DNA from: Nocardia sp. alder85J
Lineage (GTDB): Bacteria; Actinomycetota; Actinomycetes; Mycobacteriales; Mycobacteriaceae
DNA: 64,000 nt
NCBI RefSeq assembly: GCF_020176955.2
Contig: NZ_JAIUCZ020000001.1
Coordinates: 248,001-312,000 of the forward strand
Reading direction: 5' to 3'
Shown here: positions 33,859-42,280 of the stretch, piece by piece
How the letters are laid out: every line of letters begins with the position of its first letter
Position numbering within the stretch: position 1 is the first letter of the stretch
Position numbers and translations under genes: made by a program
Notes under the pieces: model-generated
Told to the model about the DNA's origin: nothing
Databases searched by the model: none
What the model saw: only the letters and a program-made list of their open reading frames with translations

Positions 33859-35067
33859 CTATTGCGCCGGGATGGCCGGCCAGTCGCCGCCCTGGGGCAG
33901 CGGGTGCCGGAACAACCGGGCGGCATTGCCGCCCGCGATCGCGACCGCTTCGTGCTCCGGCAGATCGGCGAATCGCTTGCGCAGCAACTGCTGTGAGTTC
34001 GGCCAGGTCGAATCGGCGTGCGGGAAGTCGGTTTCGAACATGATGTGATCGACGCCGATCATGTGCCGCTGGTCCAGCGTGCCCGGGTCGTCCAGCATGC
34101 AGAAGTAGAAGTTCCGGCGCAGCGCCTCGCTCGGCGTCACGTCGTAGTTCCACCCGCCGCTGGCGCCGGAATGCTCGAGCACGTAGTCGAGGCGGTTGAT
34201 CGCCATCGGCACCCAGCCGATGCCACCCTCGCTGAGCGCGATCTTCAGGTTGGGGTACAGCGCCGGAATACCGGCCCACACCCAGTCCACGGCGGCGCAG
34301 AACGCGCCGGCGGGGAACAGTGAGGTCTGCACGTTCAGGCCGCCGCCGGGGGAGCCCTGCAACACGAAACCGCTGGCGCCGCAATGCAGCGAGAGCACCG
34401 TGTCGGTCTCCTCGCACGCCTTGAAGAACGGCTCCCAGTGCTTGTGGTCGGTGATCGGCGGCAGCTTCAGCAGATGCGGCGACTCCAGGAAGGACACCGA
34501 GGTGAAGCCCAGTTCGGCATTGCGGCGCACCTCTTCACCGGCGAGCACCGGATCCTTGAACCACGGTAACTGCATCGGGATGAACCGCTCCGGGTAGGCC
34601 CCGTGCCATTCCTCGAGCATCCAGCTGTTCCAGGCCCGCACCGCGGCCAGCCCGACCTCGGTGTCGTTGTTCATCGACAGCACCCGGCCGGTGAAACCCC
34701 AGGCGCCGGACGGGAAGCACAGCGACGCCCAGATGCCGTCGATGTCCATGTCGCGCACCCGCGCGTGCACATCCCATGCGGCCCGGCGCATCTCGCTGAA
34801 ATTGAGCGGATCGAGACTCCACTCGGTCTGCGGCCGCCCGGCCACCACGCTCATCCCGTTGTCGCGGTAGAGCCGGTCCCGGTAGACCCACGCCTCCGAG
34901 CCGTCGGGTGTGGTGATGACCTGCGGCGCCTGATCGCGCAGCTTCGCCGGGAAGCGCTTCACGAAGATGTCGGCGGGCTCGGTGAGGTGGTCGTCCACCG
35001 AGATGATCGAGTAACTACGCTCCTGCGGTTCCGGATCCGGAAGCAGTTGCCAGTTCGGCCTCGGCAT
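33859..35067 (-). CDS. Amidohydrolase-2 family metal-dependent hydrolase
   Basis: 402 residues. TIM-barrel amidohydrolase related to ACMSD/gamma-resorcylate decarboxylases: first strand YSIISVDDHLTEPADIF, LSLHCGASGF with the barrel His, and DHIMFETDFPHADSTWP with the late catalytic Asp. In mycolata such genes cluster with sterol or aromatic catabolism and P450s. The initial metal motif is DDHL rather than DxH-x-H. AGGAGAGCG precedes ATG 35067. A TetR-like palindrome is 91 bases upstream. Confidence 0.85.
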   Translation of the reverse strand: MPRPNWQLLPDPEPQERSYSIISVDDHLTEPADIFVKRFPAKLRDQAPQVITTPDGSEAWVYRDRLYRDNGMSVVAGRPQTEWSLDPLNFSEMRRAAWDVHARVRDMDIDGIWASLCFPSGAWGFTGRVLSMNNDTEVGLAAVRAWNSWMLEEWHGAYPERFIPMQLPWFKDPVLAGEEVRRNAELGFTSVSFLESPHLLKLPPITDHKHWEPFFKACEETDTVLSLHCGASGFVLQGSPGGGLNVQTSLFPAGAFCAAVDWVWAGIPALYPNLKIALSEGGIGWVPMAINRLDYVLEHSGASGGWNYDVTPSEALRRNFYFCMLDDPGTLDQRHMIGVDHIMFETDFPHADSTWPNSQQLLRKRFADLPEHEAVAIAGGNAARLFRHPLPQGGDWPAIPAQ

Positions 35068-35157
35068 CGTGCGCTCTCCTCATGTCTGGGTCCGGCCCTC
35101 GGTCGTCGCAGCCGCGGGCCGGTGCCGGCGGCGGGCCTTGTACACCTCCAACTTCTC

Positions 35158-35171
35158 AGTAAGCGCTCACT
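35158..35171. promoter_or_regulatory. TetR-type palindrome before the amidohydrolase gene
   Basis: AGTAAGCGCTCACT is symmetric around GC with one mismatched pair. AGTAAGCGCTTACT-like sites are common TetR operators in actinobacteria. It lies upstream of ATG 35067 in the gap 35068-35426, which otherwise holds only the out-of-frame tail of the next gene. Confidence 0.45.
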
Positions 35172-36327
35172 TATGCAAGATGGTCCGGGAGGTCGATATC
35201 GACGGGTTCGGACCGACGGCCGATGTGAGCGCGTGACGCGCTTCACGGACCCGGCGACAGCGACGGCGCTCCGGCGGCCGCCGGTAACCCTCGCCACCGG
35301 ACTCCGGTCGCCGGACGATCGACCGCGCTCGGCCGGTGCGGCGAGGATCCGGTGCCATGGCCGATTCGGCGCGCGGGTGATCGACGGTGGATTCGGATTC
35401 GGCCCGGTACCCGTACTGTCGCCGGGTCAGGGGGCGTCGGTGCGGGTGCGCAGGTGCTCGGCGCGTTGCTCTGCCCGCTCCCATTGCTGCCCGGCCCGGC
35501 GCAACAGCTGCTCGCCGCTCGGCCGTCGCGGCGGTCCTGCGCTGATCCTCGGCTTCGGCCAGTTCGGCGCGCAGGCCGGTGACCCGGGTTTGCGCCCCCG
35601 CCAGCTCGGCGGCGGCGGAGTCGTGGTCGGTGGCTGCGGAAGTGACTGCGGCGCGGGCGGTTTCGATGTCGGCGAGCGCCTGCTCGAGCTCGCGCCGGGC
35701 CTGTTCGCGGCGGGAGTCGGCCGCGACTCGTTTCCGGGAAGGGGTGTCCCGGTGTGCGGCAGGCCCGGATCGGGCGGGCTTGTCCTGCGGCGGGTCCGCG
35801 GACGGTGCTCCGCGGTGTTCCGCTGTGTCGGCAGCGGGCCCGGACGTCGTTGCGGCGGGGCCGAAGCCTTCGTAGCTGGCCGCCGTGGCGAGGGTTCCGG
35901 CGCGGACGTGGTCGGCCACCGCCGCATCGGCCAGGGCCGCGTGCAGGGTGGTGCCGATGTCGCGCAGGGTCGCGTCGCTCGGAGGTCGTCCGGCGGCCGT
36001 GGCGAGTTCGGCGGCGCGGCGGGCGACCGCGTTGATCAGCTGCTGCCGCTGGGTGCTGAGGGTGCGCAGCTGGACGCCGGACAGCCGCCGCTGGGCCTCG
36101 CGCAGCTGCTCTCCGAGTTCCAGCAGTGCGTGGACGTCCTCGGGCGCGGCTCGCGCCAGCAGATTCACCGCCTGTGCGGCGGCAGTGGGTCGACGCAACT
36201 TCTCGATCGCGGACGCCAGGGTCTTGTCTGCGGCGGCGCGGGCGCGCTGCGCACGCTCGGTGCGCGCCGCCACGAACTCCGCGGGTGGCAACCCGTAGAG
36301 CTCGGCGGCGACCTCGTCGAGCGTCAT
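35167..36327 (-). CDS. Conserved helical protein with a frameshifted C-terminus
   Basis: The first ~270 residues form a conserved actinobacterial protein (MTLDEVAAELYGLPPAEFVA, then RRPTAAAQAVNLLARAAPED, and AGTLATAASYEGFGPA) with a charged coiled coil (RREQARRELEQALADIETAR). Near 35515 the reading frame changes: after ATAERRA the family ending EQLLRRAGQQWERAEQRAEH continues in another frame to a stop at 35427. The open frame instead runs on to 35167 with Arg-rich sequence of no coding character. One extra base explains it. Function unknown; coiled coil suggests scaffolding or nucleic-acid association. Confidence 0.7.
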   Translation of the reverse strand: MTLDEVAAELYGLPPAEFVAARTERAQRARAAADKTLASAIEKLRRPTAAAQAVNLLARAAPEDVHALLELGEQLREAQRRLSGVQLRTLSTQRQQLINAVARRAAELATAAGRPPSDATLRDIGTTLHAALADAAVADHVRAGTLATAASYEGFGPAATTSGPAADTAEHRGAPSADPPQDKPARSGPAAHRDTPSRKRVAADSRREQARRELEQALADIETARAAVTSAATDHDSAAAELAGAQTRVTGLRAELAEAEDQRRTAATAERRAAVAPGRAAMGAGRATRRAPAHPHRRPLTRRQYGYRAESESTVDHPRAESAMAPDPRRTGRARSIVRRPESGGEGYRRPPERRRCRRVREARHALTSAVGPNPSISTSRTILHK

Positions 36328-36451
36328 GAGCACTCAGCCTACGTCCGCACCGATCGTCGCCGGTGCGGACGGTCGTCCCGGTTCGGCGCGCCGCGGATCC
36401 GGCAGTCCGGACACCACCTGCGGGGTCACCGGCAGTGTCGCGAGTGCGGGC

Positions 36452-37294
36452 TCACGGCAAGAAGGACTCGCGGTGGGTGGCGACCCAGTCGGCGAAGCTG
36501 CGGGCCGGGTGGCCGGTGATGCGTTCGACGGCGTTGGTGACCAGCGGGGGTGTGTCGACGGCCGTGGCCGCCACGTCCAGCAGCACTTCCAGGACCGCCT
36601 CGGGCATGGCGGGCGGACGGGTGGCCAGGGCCTGTGCCCGGTCGAGTTCGTCGATGCGCAGCGGGCGGCCGATGGTCTCGGCGACGGTGGCGACGGCGTC
36701 GCGGACCCGCAGCACCGCCGGGCCGGTCAGCACGTGCCAGCGGGCGCGGTGGGTGTCCCGGGTGAGCAGGTCCGCGACGACCTCCGCGACATCGTCGAGG
36801 TGGATCGGGTTGATCTGCGCGTCCGGGTAGGCGAGGGCGAGGTGGTCCCGCTCGCGAATCTGCGCGGCCCAGTCGCGGCGGGCGTTGGTCGCCAGCCAGC
36901 TCGGATAGACGATCGTGGCGGGCAGGCCGCTGCGCTGCACCCGGTCCTCGGCCGCGCGGTGGATGTGGCCGATCAGCCGGTCGTGCTCACCGGCCTCGAA
37001 CGCGGCCGGCGACGACAGCAGGACGACATGCCGGACCCCGTGATCCCGCGCCGCGGCGAGGAACGTCTCGCAATCGCCCCTGGTCGGGTAGAGGAACAGG
37101 GTGTCGACGCCGGTGAGGGCGGCGTCGGCGGTACGCGGGTCGTCGATGTCGAGTTCCACGAGCTCGACGCCGCCGGGGGCCGGGGGTCCGTCGAGCGTGC
37201 GGGTCGTGCCCCGGACGTGGCGCCCGGCCGCCGCGAGCAGCGTGGCGACCCGGCCGCCGATGCCGCCGCGGACACCGGTTACGAGAATGGTCAT
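36452..37294 (-). CDS. NmrA/NAD(P)H-binding SDR-like protein
   Basis: 280 residues, atypical SDR. N-terminal TILVTGVRGGIGGRVATLLA dinucleotide loop, VDTLFLYPTRG and VRHVVLLSSPAAFEAGEHD, then ATIVYPSWLATNARRDW. Atypical SDRs of this type act as NAD(P)H sensors or reductases of quinone/azo compounds. It is divergent from a MarR regulator 84 bases away with a shared palindrome, so it is probably repressed by that protein. Confidence 0.85.
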   Translation of the reverse strand: MTILVTGVRGGIGGRVATLLAAAGRHVRGTTRTLDGPPAPGGVELVELDIDDPRTADAALTGVDTLFLYPTRGDCETFLAAARDHGVRHVVLLSSPAAFEAGEHDRLIGHIHRAAEDRVQRSGLPATIVYPSWLATNARRDWAAQIRERDHLALAYPDAQINPIHLDDVAEVVADLLTRDTHRARWHVLTGPAVLRVRDAVATVAETIGRPLRIDELDRAQALATRPPAMPEAVLEVLLDVAATAVDTPPLVTNAVERITGHPARSFADWVATHRESFLP

Positions 37295-37345
37295 GTCGGT
37301 CCTGTCGGGAGGGATCGCCGGAGACTCCGACGCAGAGCAAAACAG

Positions 37346-37359
37346 CTTTGCAAACAAAG
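37346..37359. promoter_or_regulatory. Inverted repeat in the NmrA-like/MarR divergent promoter
   Basis: CTTTG-CAAA-CAAAG, a perfect 5-4-5 palindrome in the only AT-rich stretch between the two divergent starts (37294 and 37379). Candidate MarR operator. Confidence 0.5.
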
Positions 37360-37378
37360 GTATTTGGAGGGTGGTGCG

Positions 37379-37846
37379 GTGTCAACCAATGCCGGGCTCG
37401 GGCCGGACGGCGAACTGGACGCGTCGGTCCGGGAACTGCTGTTGCTGATGCCGCGCATCATGGGCCGGGTCAAGCGCCTGCCGGTACCCCCCGAGTTGCG
37501 GACCATGGAGCTGACCCCGCGTCACCTGTCACTGCTGTCGCTGTTGCTGTTCGACGGCGCGATGACGGTGAACGAACTGGCGGCCCGCCTCGGTGTGGCC
37601 CCGACGACGGTGAGCCTGATGGTCGGCGACATGAGCCGCAAGGGCATTCTCACCCGCCACGAGAACGACAGCGACCGCCGGCGCAGGATCATCGGGATCG
37701 CCGACGCGCATCGCCCCGCCATCGAAACCTGGCTCGCGCCCGGCGCGCACGCCTGGCGCCGGGCCCTGGCGCCGCTGACCCCGGCGCAGCGCCGCCTGTT
37801 CGTCGACACCCTGCTGGCGTATCACCGGGAGACAGAACAGGTTTGA
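37379..37846 (+). CDS. MarR-family regulator
   Basis: 155 residues from GTG 37379, GGAGG eight bases upstream. Winged helix: LTPRHLSLLSLLLFDGAMTV, ELAARLGVAPTTVSLMVGDM and wing RHENDSDRRRRIIGI. Homodimeric MarR proteins typically repress a divergent enzyme gene and sense phenolics or oxidants; no cysteine is conspicuous here. Probable target: the NmrA-like gene. Confidence 0.9.
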   Translation: MSTNAGLGPDGELDASVRELLLLMPRIMGRVKRLPVPPELRTMELTPRHLSLLSLLLFDGAMTVNELAARLGVAPTTVSLMVGDMSRKGILTRHENDSDRRRRIIGIADAHRPAIETWLAPGAHAWRRALAPLTPAQRRLFVDTLLAYHRETEQV

Positions 37847-38028
37847 GACAGCGCCGCTGAACCATTTGTACGACAACCGCGTTCGATCGATTCGACCCGT
37901 ACTGCGGCCGTCGGCGCTGTACGATTGCCGTACGTGGGGTGTCCGGTCATCCGGCCCCGCGTTATCGCCTTTCGCCGTGAAGCATTTCTGTCGCAACGGA
38001 ATACACGCAGAATCGAAAGGATACGGTC

Positions 38029-39657
38029 ATGTCCGAAATTCGCCCGGACCAACTGCGTCTGCTCGCTCCCGATCAGGAAGCCGATGTACTCGCGGTCGTC
38101 GACGACCTGCTCACCGGAGACGCCACCGGCGTCCCCGCCTATCTGGCCGAGGACATCGCCGCGATCCGGCCGCTGTCCCGGTTCGGCCAGGTGAAAATAC
38201 CGGGCGCCGGCGGCGTTCTGCTCGACGCCATCGCCGCCTGGCCGCTCACCGGTGGCCCGCACCCGTTGATCGTACTGCCCGCCGGACTCGATCCGACGGG
38301 CTGGAAGATGTACTCGGGAGCCGTGATCAGGCTGCTGCTGCGCCGCTACGCCGTCGTCGCGTACACCGAGCGCGGACTGCCCGGTTCCGAGGGAGAGCTG
38401 ACCGTGGCCGGTCCCGAGGATGTGGTCGACGGCAGCCGGGTGATCGATTGGGCGCTGGCGCATCCCGACCTCGACGCCGATCCCGAGCGGATCGGCATGG
38501 CCGGAATCTCCTACGGCTCCGGCATCAGCCAGCTCGTCGCCCAGGCCGACCCGCGGGTGAGAGCCGTTGTCGCCCTGAGCACCTGGGCCGACCTCGGCGA
38601 GGCGCTCTACAGCGACCACACCCGCCACATCATGGCCGCCGACGCGCTGGCGAGCATCAGTGAACATCCCAGCGCCGAATTACTGGACGTGCTCCGGGCT
38701 TTCCGGGAGAACGTCGATATCGACCGGGTGCTCGAATATGCCCGGCGCCGTTCGCCCGCGGGTATCCCGCCGCACGAACTGCGTTCGGTGCCCACTTTTT
38801 TCACCAGTTACTGGCACGAGACGATCTTCCCGCAGAATCAATTGCTGGACTATTTCTCCCGATTCCCCGGACCCAAACGCCTCGATCTGGCCGTCGGCGA
38901 CCATGGCGCGGTGGAGATTCCGGGTCTGCTGCTGGGTGTCTACACCCGCACCACCGAGGCCGCCTACGACTGGCTGGACCGTTACGTGCGCGGCGTGGAC
39001 AACGGCATCGACAGCGACGGTGCGGTGCACACCGAGACCATGTACAGCTTCACCATGACCGCGTCCCGCGACCTGGCGTCGTGGTCCGAGCCGGCCCGGT
39101 CGTATCACCTCGCGCCGCCCACCGGCGAAAGCCGGGACGGCAGATTGGTTTCCGAGCCCACGTCGTTCGAACAGACCATCCGGGCCGGTGATCCGCACGT
39201 CCACGCCGTGAATCAGCTGGTGTTCGACGGCTTTCTGGAGCGGCTGCTGATGCCGGTGCGGCAGCAACTCGCCGACGTCGACCGCACCACGGCCGCGGTG
39301 TGGCGGACTCCGGCGCCGTTCCTGAAACCACGCCACCTCGCGGGCATTCCCGAATTCCGGATCACGGTGGGCACCTCCGGCGCGGCCGTCACCGTCGTGG
39401 TCTATCTCTTCGACTTCAACCCGCTCACCGGCAGTCTACGCATCGTCACGCATGCGCCCGCGACCGTGCACCCCACCGCACCCGGACAGCCGGTCCCGAT
39501 CGAAGTGCGTTTGCAGGCAACCGATTACCGCGTTCCCCTCGGCCATCACCTCGTCCTCGTCCTCGCCACCGAGGATCCGCTGTACGCGGGCGAGACCGAA
39601 CCCGGCGACACGGTGACCCTGTCCGGCCCGGGGCGCCTGGACCTGCCATCGGCGTAA
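38029..39657 (+). CDS. X-Pro dipeptidyl-peptidase/CocE-type alpha/beta hydrolase
   Basis: 542 residues. Alpha/beta-hydrolase domain with the entry GPHPLIVLPAGLDPTGWK, nucleophile elbow IGMAGISYGSGISQLV (Ser), acid/His region FPGPKRLDLAVGDHGAVEIP, and a C-terminal jelly-roll domain (FRITVGTSGAAVTVVVYLFD) as in X-Pro dipeptidyl peptidases and cocaine esterase. No signal peptide, so cytoplasmic. Substrate unknown, an ester or peptide. GAAAGGA precedes the ATG. The gap 37847-38028 shows no gene. Confidence 0.8.
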   Translation: MSEIRPDQLRLLAPDQEADVLAVVDDLLTGDATGVPAYLAEDIAAIRPLSRFGQVKIPGAGGVLLDAIAAWPLTGGPHPLIVLPAGLDPTGWKMYSGAVIRLLLRRYAVVAYTERGLPGSEGELTVAGPEDVVDGSRVIDWALAHPDLDADPERIGMAGISYGSGISQLVAQADPRVRAVVALSTWADLGEALYSDHTRHIMAADALASISEHPSAELLDVLRAFRENVDIDRVLEYARRRSPAGIPPHELRSVPTFFTSYWHETIFPQNQLLDYFSRFPGPKRLDLAVGDHGAVEIPGLLLGVYTRTTEAAYDWLDRYVRGVDNGIDSDGAVHTETMYSFTMTASRDLASWSEPARSYHLAPPTGESRDGRLVSEPTSFEQTIRAGDPHVHAVNQLVFDGFLERLLMPVRQQLADVDRTTAAVWRTPAPFLKPRHLAGIPEFRITVGTSGAAVTVVVYLFDFNPLTGSLRIVTHAPATVHPTAPGQPVPIEVRLQATDYRVPLGHHLVLVLATEDPLYAGETEPGDTVTLSGPGRLDLPSA

Positions 39658-39770
39658 TGATCGGCGCGGCCGGAAGCGCCGGTGGCGGACGGCGACCGGC
39701 CGAGGCCGGGGTGCGGGCGGGGCCGGCTGTCCGCAGCGGCGCGATGGCGCCACTCGGGTCAGCACACCCC

Positions 39771-41714
39771 TCAGGTCCGCGCCGCACGGCGCCAGGCGGC
39801 GGTGCGGAGCAGCCGTAGCCCGTTGAGGCCGACGACGACGGTGGAACCTTCGTGCCCGGCCACCCCGAGCGGAAGCGGCAGGGTGCCCACCAGGTCCCAG
39901 ATCACCAGCGCGCCGATGAAGGTCGCGGCGACAACGAGATTGGCGGTCACGATCCGGCGGGCCCGCCGCGACAGCGCGACGACGGCCGGGACGGCGGTGA
40001 GGTCGTCGCGGATGACGACCGCGTCGGCGGTCCGGAGGGTCAGGTCCGAGCCCGCGCCACCCATCGCGATCCCGGTGTCGGCGGCGGCCAGGGCGGGGGC
40101 ATCGTTGAGGCCGTCACCGATCACCGTGACCGTCGCCGGGCGGGCCTGGAGTCGCCGCACCTCGGCGACCTTGCCGTCGGGCAGCAATTCGGCGCGGACG
40201 TCGGTGATCCCGAGCCGGGCGGCGATCCGCTCGGCGCCGGCCCGGTTGTCTCCGGTCAGCAGGACGGGTGTGGCGCCGGTCAGCCGCCGCGCCGCCGCCA
40301 CCGCGGCGGCCGCCTCCGGGCGGGCCTCGTCGGTGATCGCCAGCACCGCGACCGGGCGGGGCCCGCAGCGGACCACCACTGCCGTGTGGCCCGCGGATTG
40401 CACGGATTCGACAGCGGCGGAGGCACTCTCGTCGTCGCGGAGCAGCGCCGCGGGCGAGCCGACGGCGATGTCGTGACCGTCGACCCGGGCGGTCACGCCA
40501 CGACCCGGATGTGCGGCGAAATGCGTGGCGGGGGCGGGGGACAGCCCACGCTCGCGCGCGGCCCGCATGATCGCCGCGGCGAGCGGATGCTCGCTGGGAT
40601 GTTCGGCCGCGGCAGCCAGCCGCAGCGCCTGCTCCGCATCGAATTGCGAATCCAGGACCCGGATCTCGGTGAGTTCCGGGGCGCCCCGGGTCAGGGTGCC
40701 GGTCTTGTCGAACGCCAGACATGTGGTGGCGCCGAGCCGTTCCATGACGACGGCCGACTTGACCAGGACGCCGTGGCGGCCCGCGGTGGCGATGGCCGCC
40801 AGCAACGGCGGCATCGTCGCCAGCACCACCGCGCACGGCGACGCCACGATCATGAACGTCATGGCCCGTAACAGAGCCCGGCGCAACGGATCACCGGCGA
40901 GCAGCGGGATCAGGAACACCGCGACGGTCACCGCCACCATCGCCGTCGAATACCGTTGCTCCACCTTCTCGATGAACAACTGGGTGCGCGCCTTGGTTCG
41001 TCCTGCCGACTCCACCAGCGCCGCGATGCGCGCGACCACCGAATCGGCGGCGCGGCGATCGACCCGGATCCACAGCGCCCCGGTGCCGTTGACGGTTCCC
41101 GCGAACACCTCGTCGCCGGGGACCTTGTCCACCGGCAGCGGCTCGCCGGTGATGCCGGCCTGATCCACCTCGCCCGCGCCGTCGATCACGGTGGCGTCGG
41201 CGGCGATTCGGTCGCCCGGCCGGACCATCAGCACATCCCCGGGTTCGAGCGCGGTGACCGGCACGGGCTCCTCGCCGTCGGCGGTGACCCGAATCGCGGT
41301 GTCCGGGGCCAGGTTCAGCAGCCCGCGCACGGAATCCTCGGTGCGGGCGGTGGCCAGCGCCTCCAGAGCGCCGGAGACGGCGAAGATGACCACCAGCAGC
41401 GCGCCGTCGGTGACCTGCCCGATCGCCACCGCGCCCACCGCGGCCACCACCATCAGCAGGTCCACGTCCAAGGTCTTGTCCCGCAACGCCTTCAGCCCCG
41501 CCAGAGCGGGTTCCCAGCCGCCGGTGGCGCAGCAGGCCAGGTACGCACCCCAGCGCAGCCAGGCCGGGCCCCCGCTCGCGTGCACCGCCAGGCCCGTCAC
41601 GAACAGCGCCAGCGCGGCCGCCGCCCAGCGGACCTCCGGCACCGCGAACAGTCCGGTCCGGGCCACCGGCCGGGTACGCGCCGGGCCGAGCGGTACCACC
41701 GTCGGTGCGACCAC
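39771..41714 (-). CDS. ctpJ: P1B-4-type Co2+/Ni2+/Fe2+ exporting P-type ATPase
   Basis: 647 residues from GTG 41714 (GGAGGTG six bases upstream). Actuator loop AGITGEPLPVDKVPGD, phosphorylation motif CLAFDKTGTLTRG, hinge VIGDGLNDAPALAAADTGIA. The membrane metal motifs are SPC (FMIVASPCAVVLATM) and HEGST (LGVAGHEGSTVVVGLNG), the signature of P1B-4 transporters that export cobalt, nickel or ferrous iron; CPC of copper pumps is absent. No N-terminal metal-binding domain. Divergent from nmtR, the arrangement known from Mycobacterium tuberculosis nmtR and its ATPase gene. Confidence 0.88.
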   Translation of the reverse strand: MVAPTVVPLGPARTRPVARTGLFAVPEVRWAAAALALFVTGLAVHASGGPAWLRWGAYLACCATGGWEPALAGLKALRDKTLDVDLLMVVAAVGAVAIGQVTDGALLVVIFAVSGALEALATARTEDSVRGLLNLAPDTAIRVTADGEEPVPVTALEPGDVLMVRPGDRIAADATVIDGAGEVDQAGITGEPLPVDKVPGDEVFAGTVNGTGALWIRVDRRAADSVVARIAALVESAGRTKARTQLFIEKVEQRYSTAMVAVTVAVFLIPLLAGDPLRRALLRAMTFMIVASPCAVVLATMPPLLAAIATAGRHGVLVKSAVVMERLGATTCLAFDKTGTLTRGAPELTEIRVLDSQFDAEQALRLAAAAEHPSEHPLAAAIMRAARERGLSPAPATHFAAHPGRGVTARVDGHDIAVGSPAALLRDDESASAAVESVQSAGHTAVVVRCGPRPVAVLAITDEARPEAAAAVAAARRLTGATPVLLTGDNRAGAERIAARLGITDVRAELLPDGKVAEVRRLQARPATVTVIGDGLNDAPALAAADTGIAMGGAGSDLTLRTADAVVIRDDLTAVPAVVALSRRARRIVTANLVVAATFIGALVIWDLVGTLPLPLGVAGHEGSTVVVGLNGLRLLRTAAWRRAART

Positions 41715-41766
41715 CGAATCACCTCCACCGTGCGGAATTCGTCCGCTTCCGAGAATAACTGAAGAC

Positions 41767-41782
41767 ATGAACGTCTCTTCAT
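41767..41782. promoter_or_regulatory. Candidate NmtR operator
   Basis: ATGAA-CGTCTC-TTCAT, a perfect 5-6-5 inverted repeat flanked by ATATAT, resembles the 12-2-12 type ArsR/SmtB sites (TGAA...TTCA). It lies between the ATPase start (41714) and the nmtR start (41812), 30 bases from the latter. Confidence 0.6.
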
Positions 41783-41811
41783 ATATATGGTGTGGGGTAG
41801 GCTACACCGAT

Positions 41812-42174
41812 ATGGGACACGGAGTCGAGGGCCGCGACCGACCGGTCGCGCGACTGGACGCCGACGCCGCTGCCCACGTCGCCACCACATTGCAGGCGCT
41901 CGCCACTCCCAGCCGCCTGCTGATCCTCAGCCGGTTACGGCAGGGGCCGCTGCCGGTGACCGAACTGGCCGAATCGGTCGGCATGGAACAGTCCGCCGTT
42001 TCGCATCAGCTGCGCCTGCTGCGCAATCTCGGCCTGGTCGTCGGCACCCGCACCGGTCGCAGCATCGTCTACAGCCTCTACGACAACCACGTCGCCCAAC
42101 TGCTCGACGAGGCCGTCTACCACAGCGAACACCTCCGGCTCGGGCTCACCGACCAGCCGCGGACCGCCGGCTGA
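41812..42174 (+). CDS. nmtR: NmtR-type nickel/cobalt-sensing ArsR/SmtB repressor
   Basis: 120 residues, the same length as mycobacterial NmtR and starting with the same MGHGVEGR. The Ni/Co ligands described for NmtR are all present at the same positions: Gly2-His3 at the N-terminus, D91 and H93 (YDNHVAQLL), H104 and H107 (VYHSEHLRLG). DNA-binding helices are ELAESVGMEQSAVSHQLRLL. Metal binding should release the operator at 41767 and induce the divergent ATPase. Confidence 0.95.
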   Translation: MGHGVEGRDRPVARLDADAAAHVATTLQALATPSRLLILSRLRQGPLPVTELAESVGMEQSAVSHQLRLLRNLGLVVGTRTGRSIVYSLYDNHVAQLLDEAVYHSEHLRLGLTDQPRTAG

Positions 42175-42280
42175 ACTCGGTGCCCGGCGTCCTCGGCGGT
42201 GCGCCGCTGTGAGGCGTACAGCGCCGCCTGGCGAGGCGTTCCATGAGCGGCCGCTGCTTCGCGGGGCCGGAACGCGGATG

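Noticed and set aside
34603..36519. A 638-codon plus-strand frame over the amidohydrolase and coiled-coil genes
   Set aside because: It spans two minus-strand genes and their gap and has no recognisable domain.
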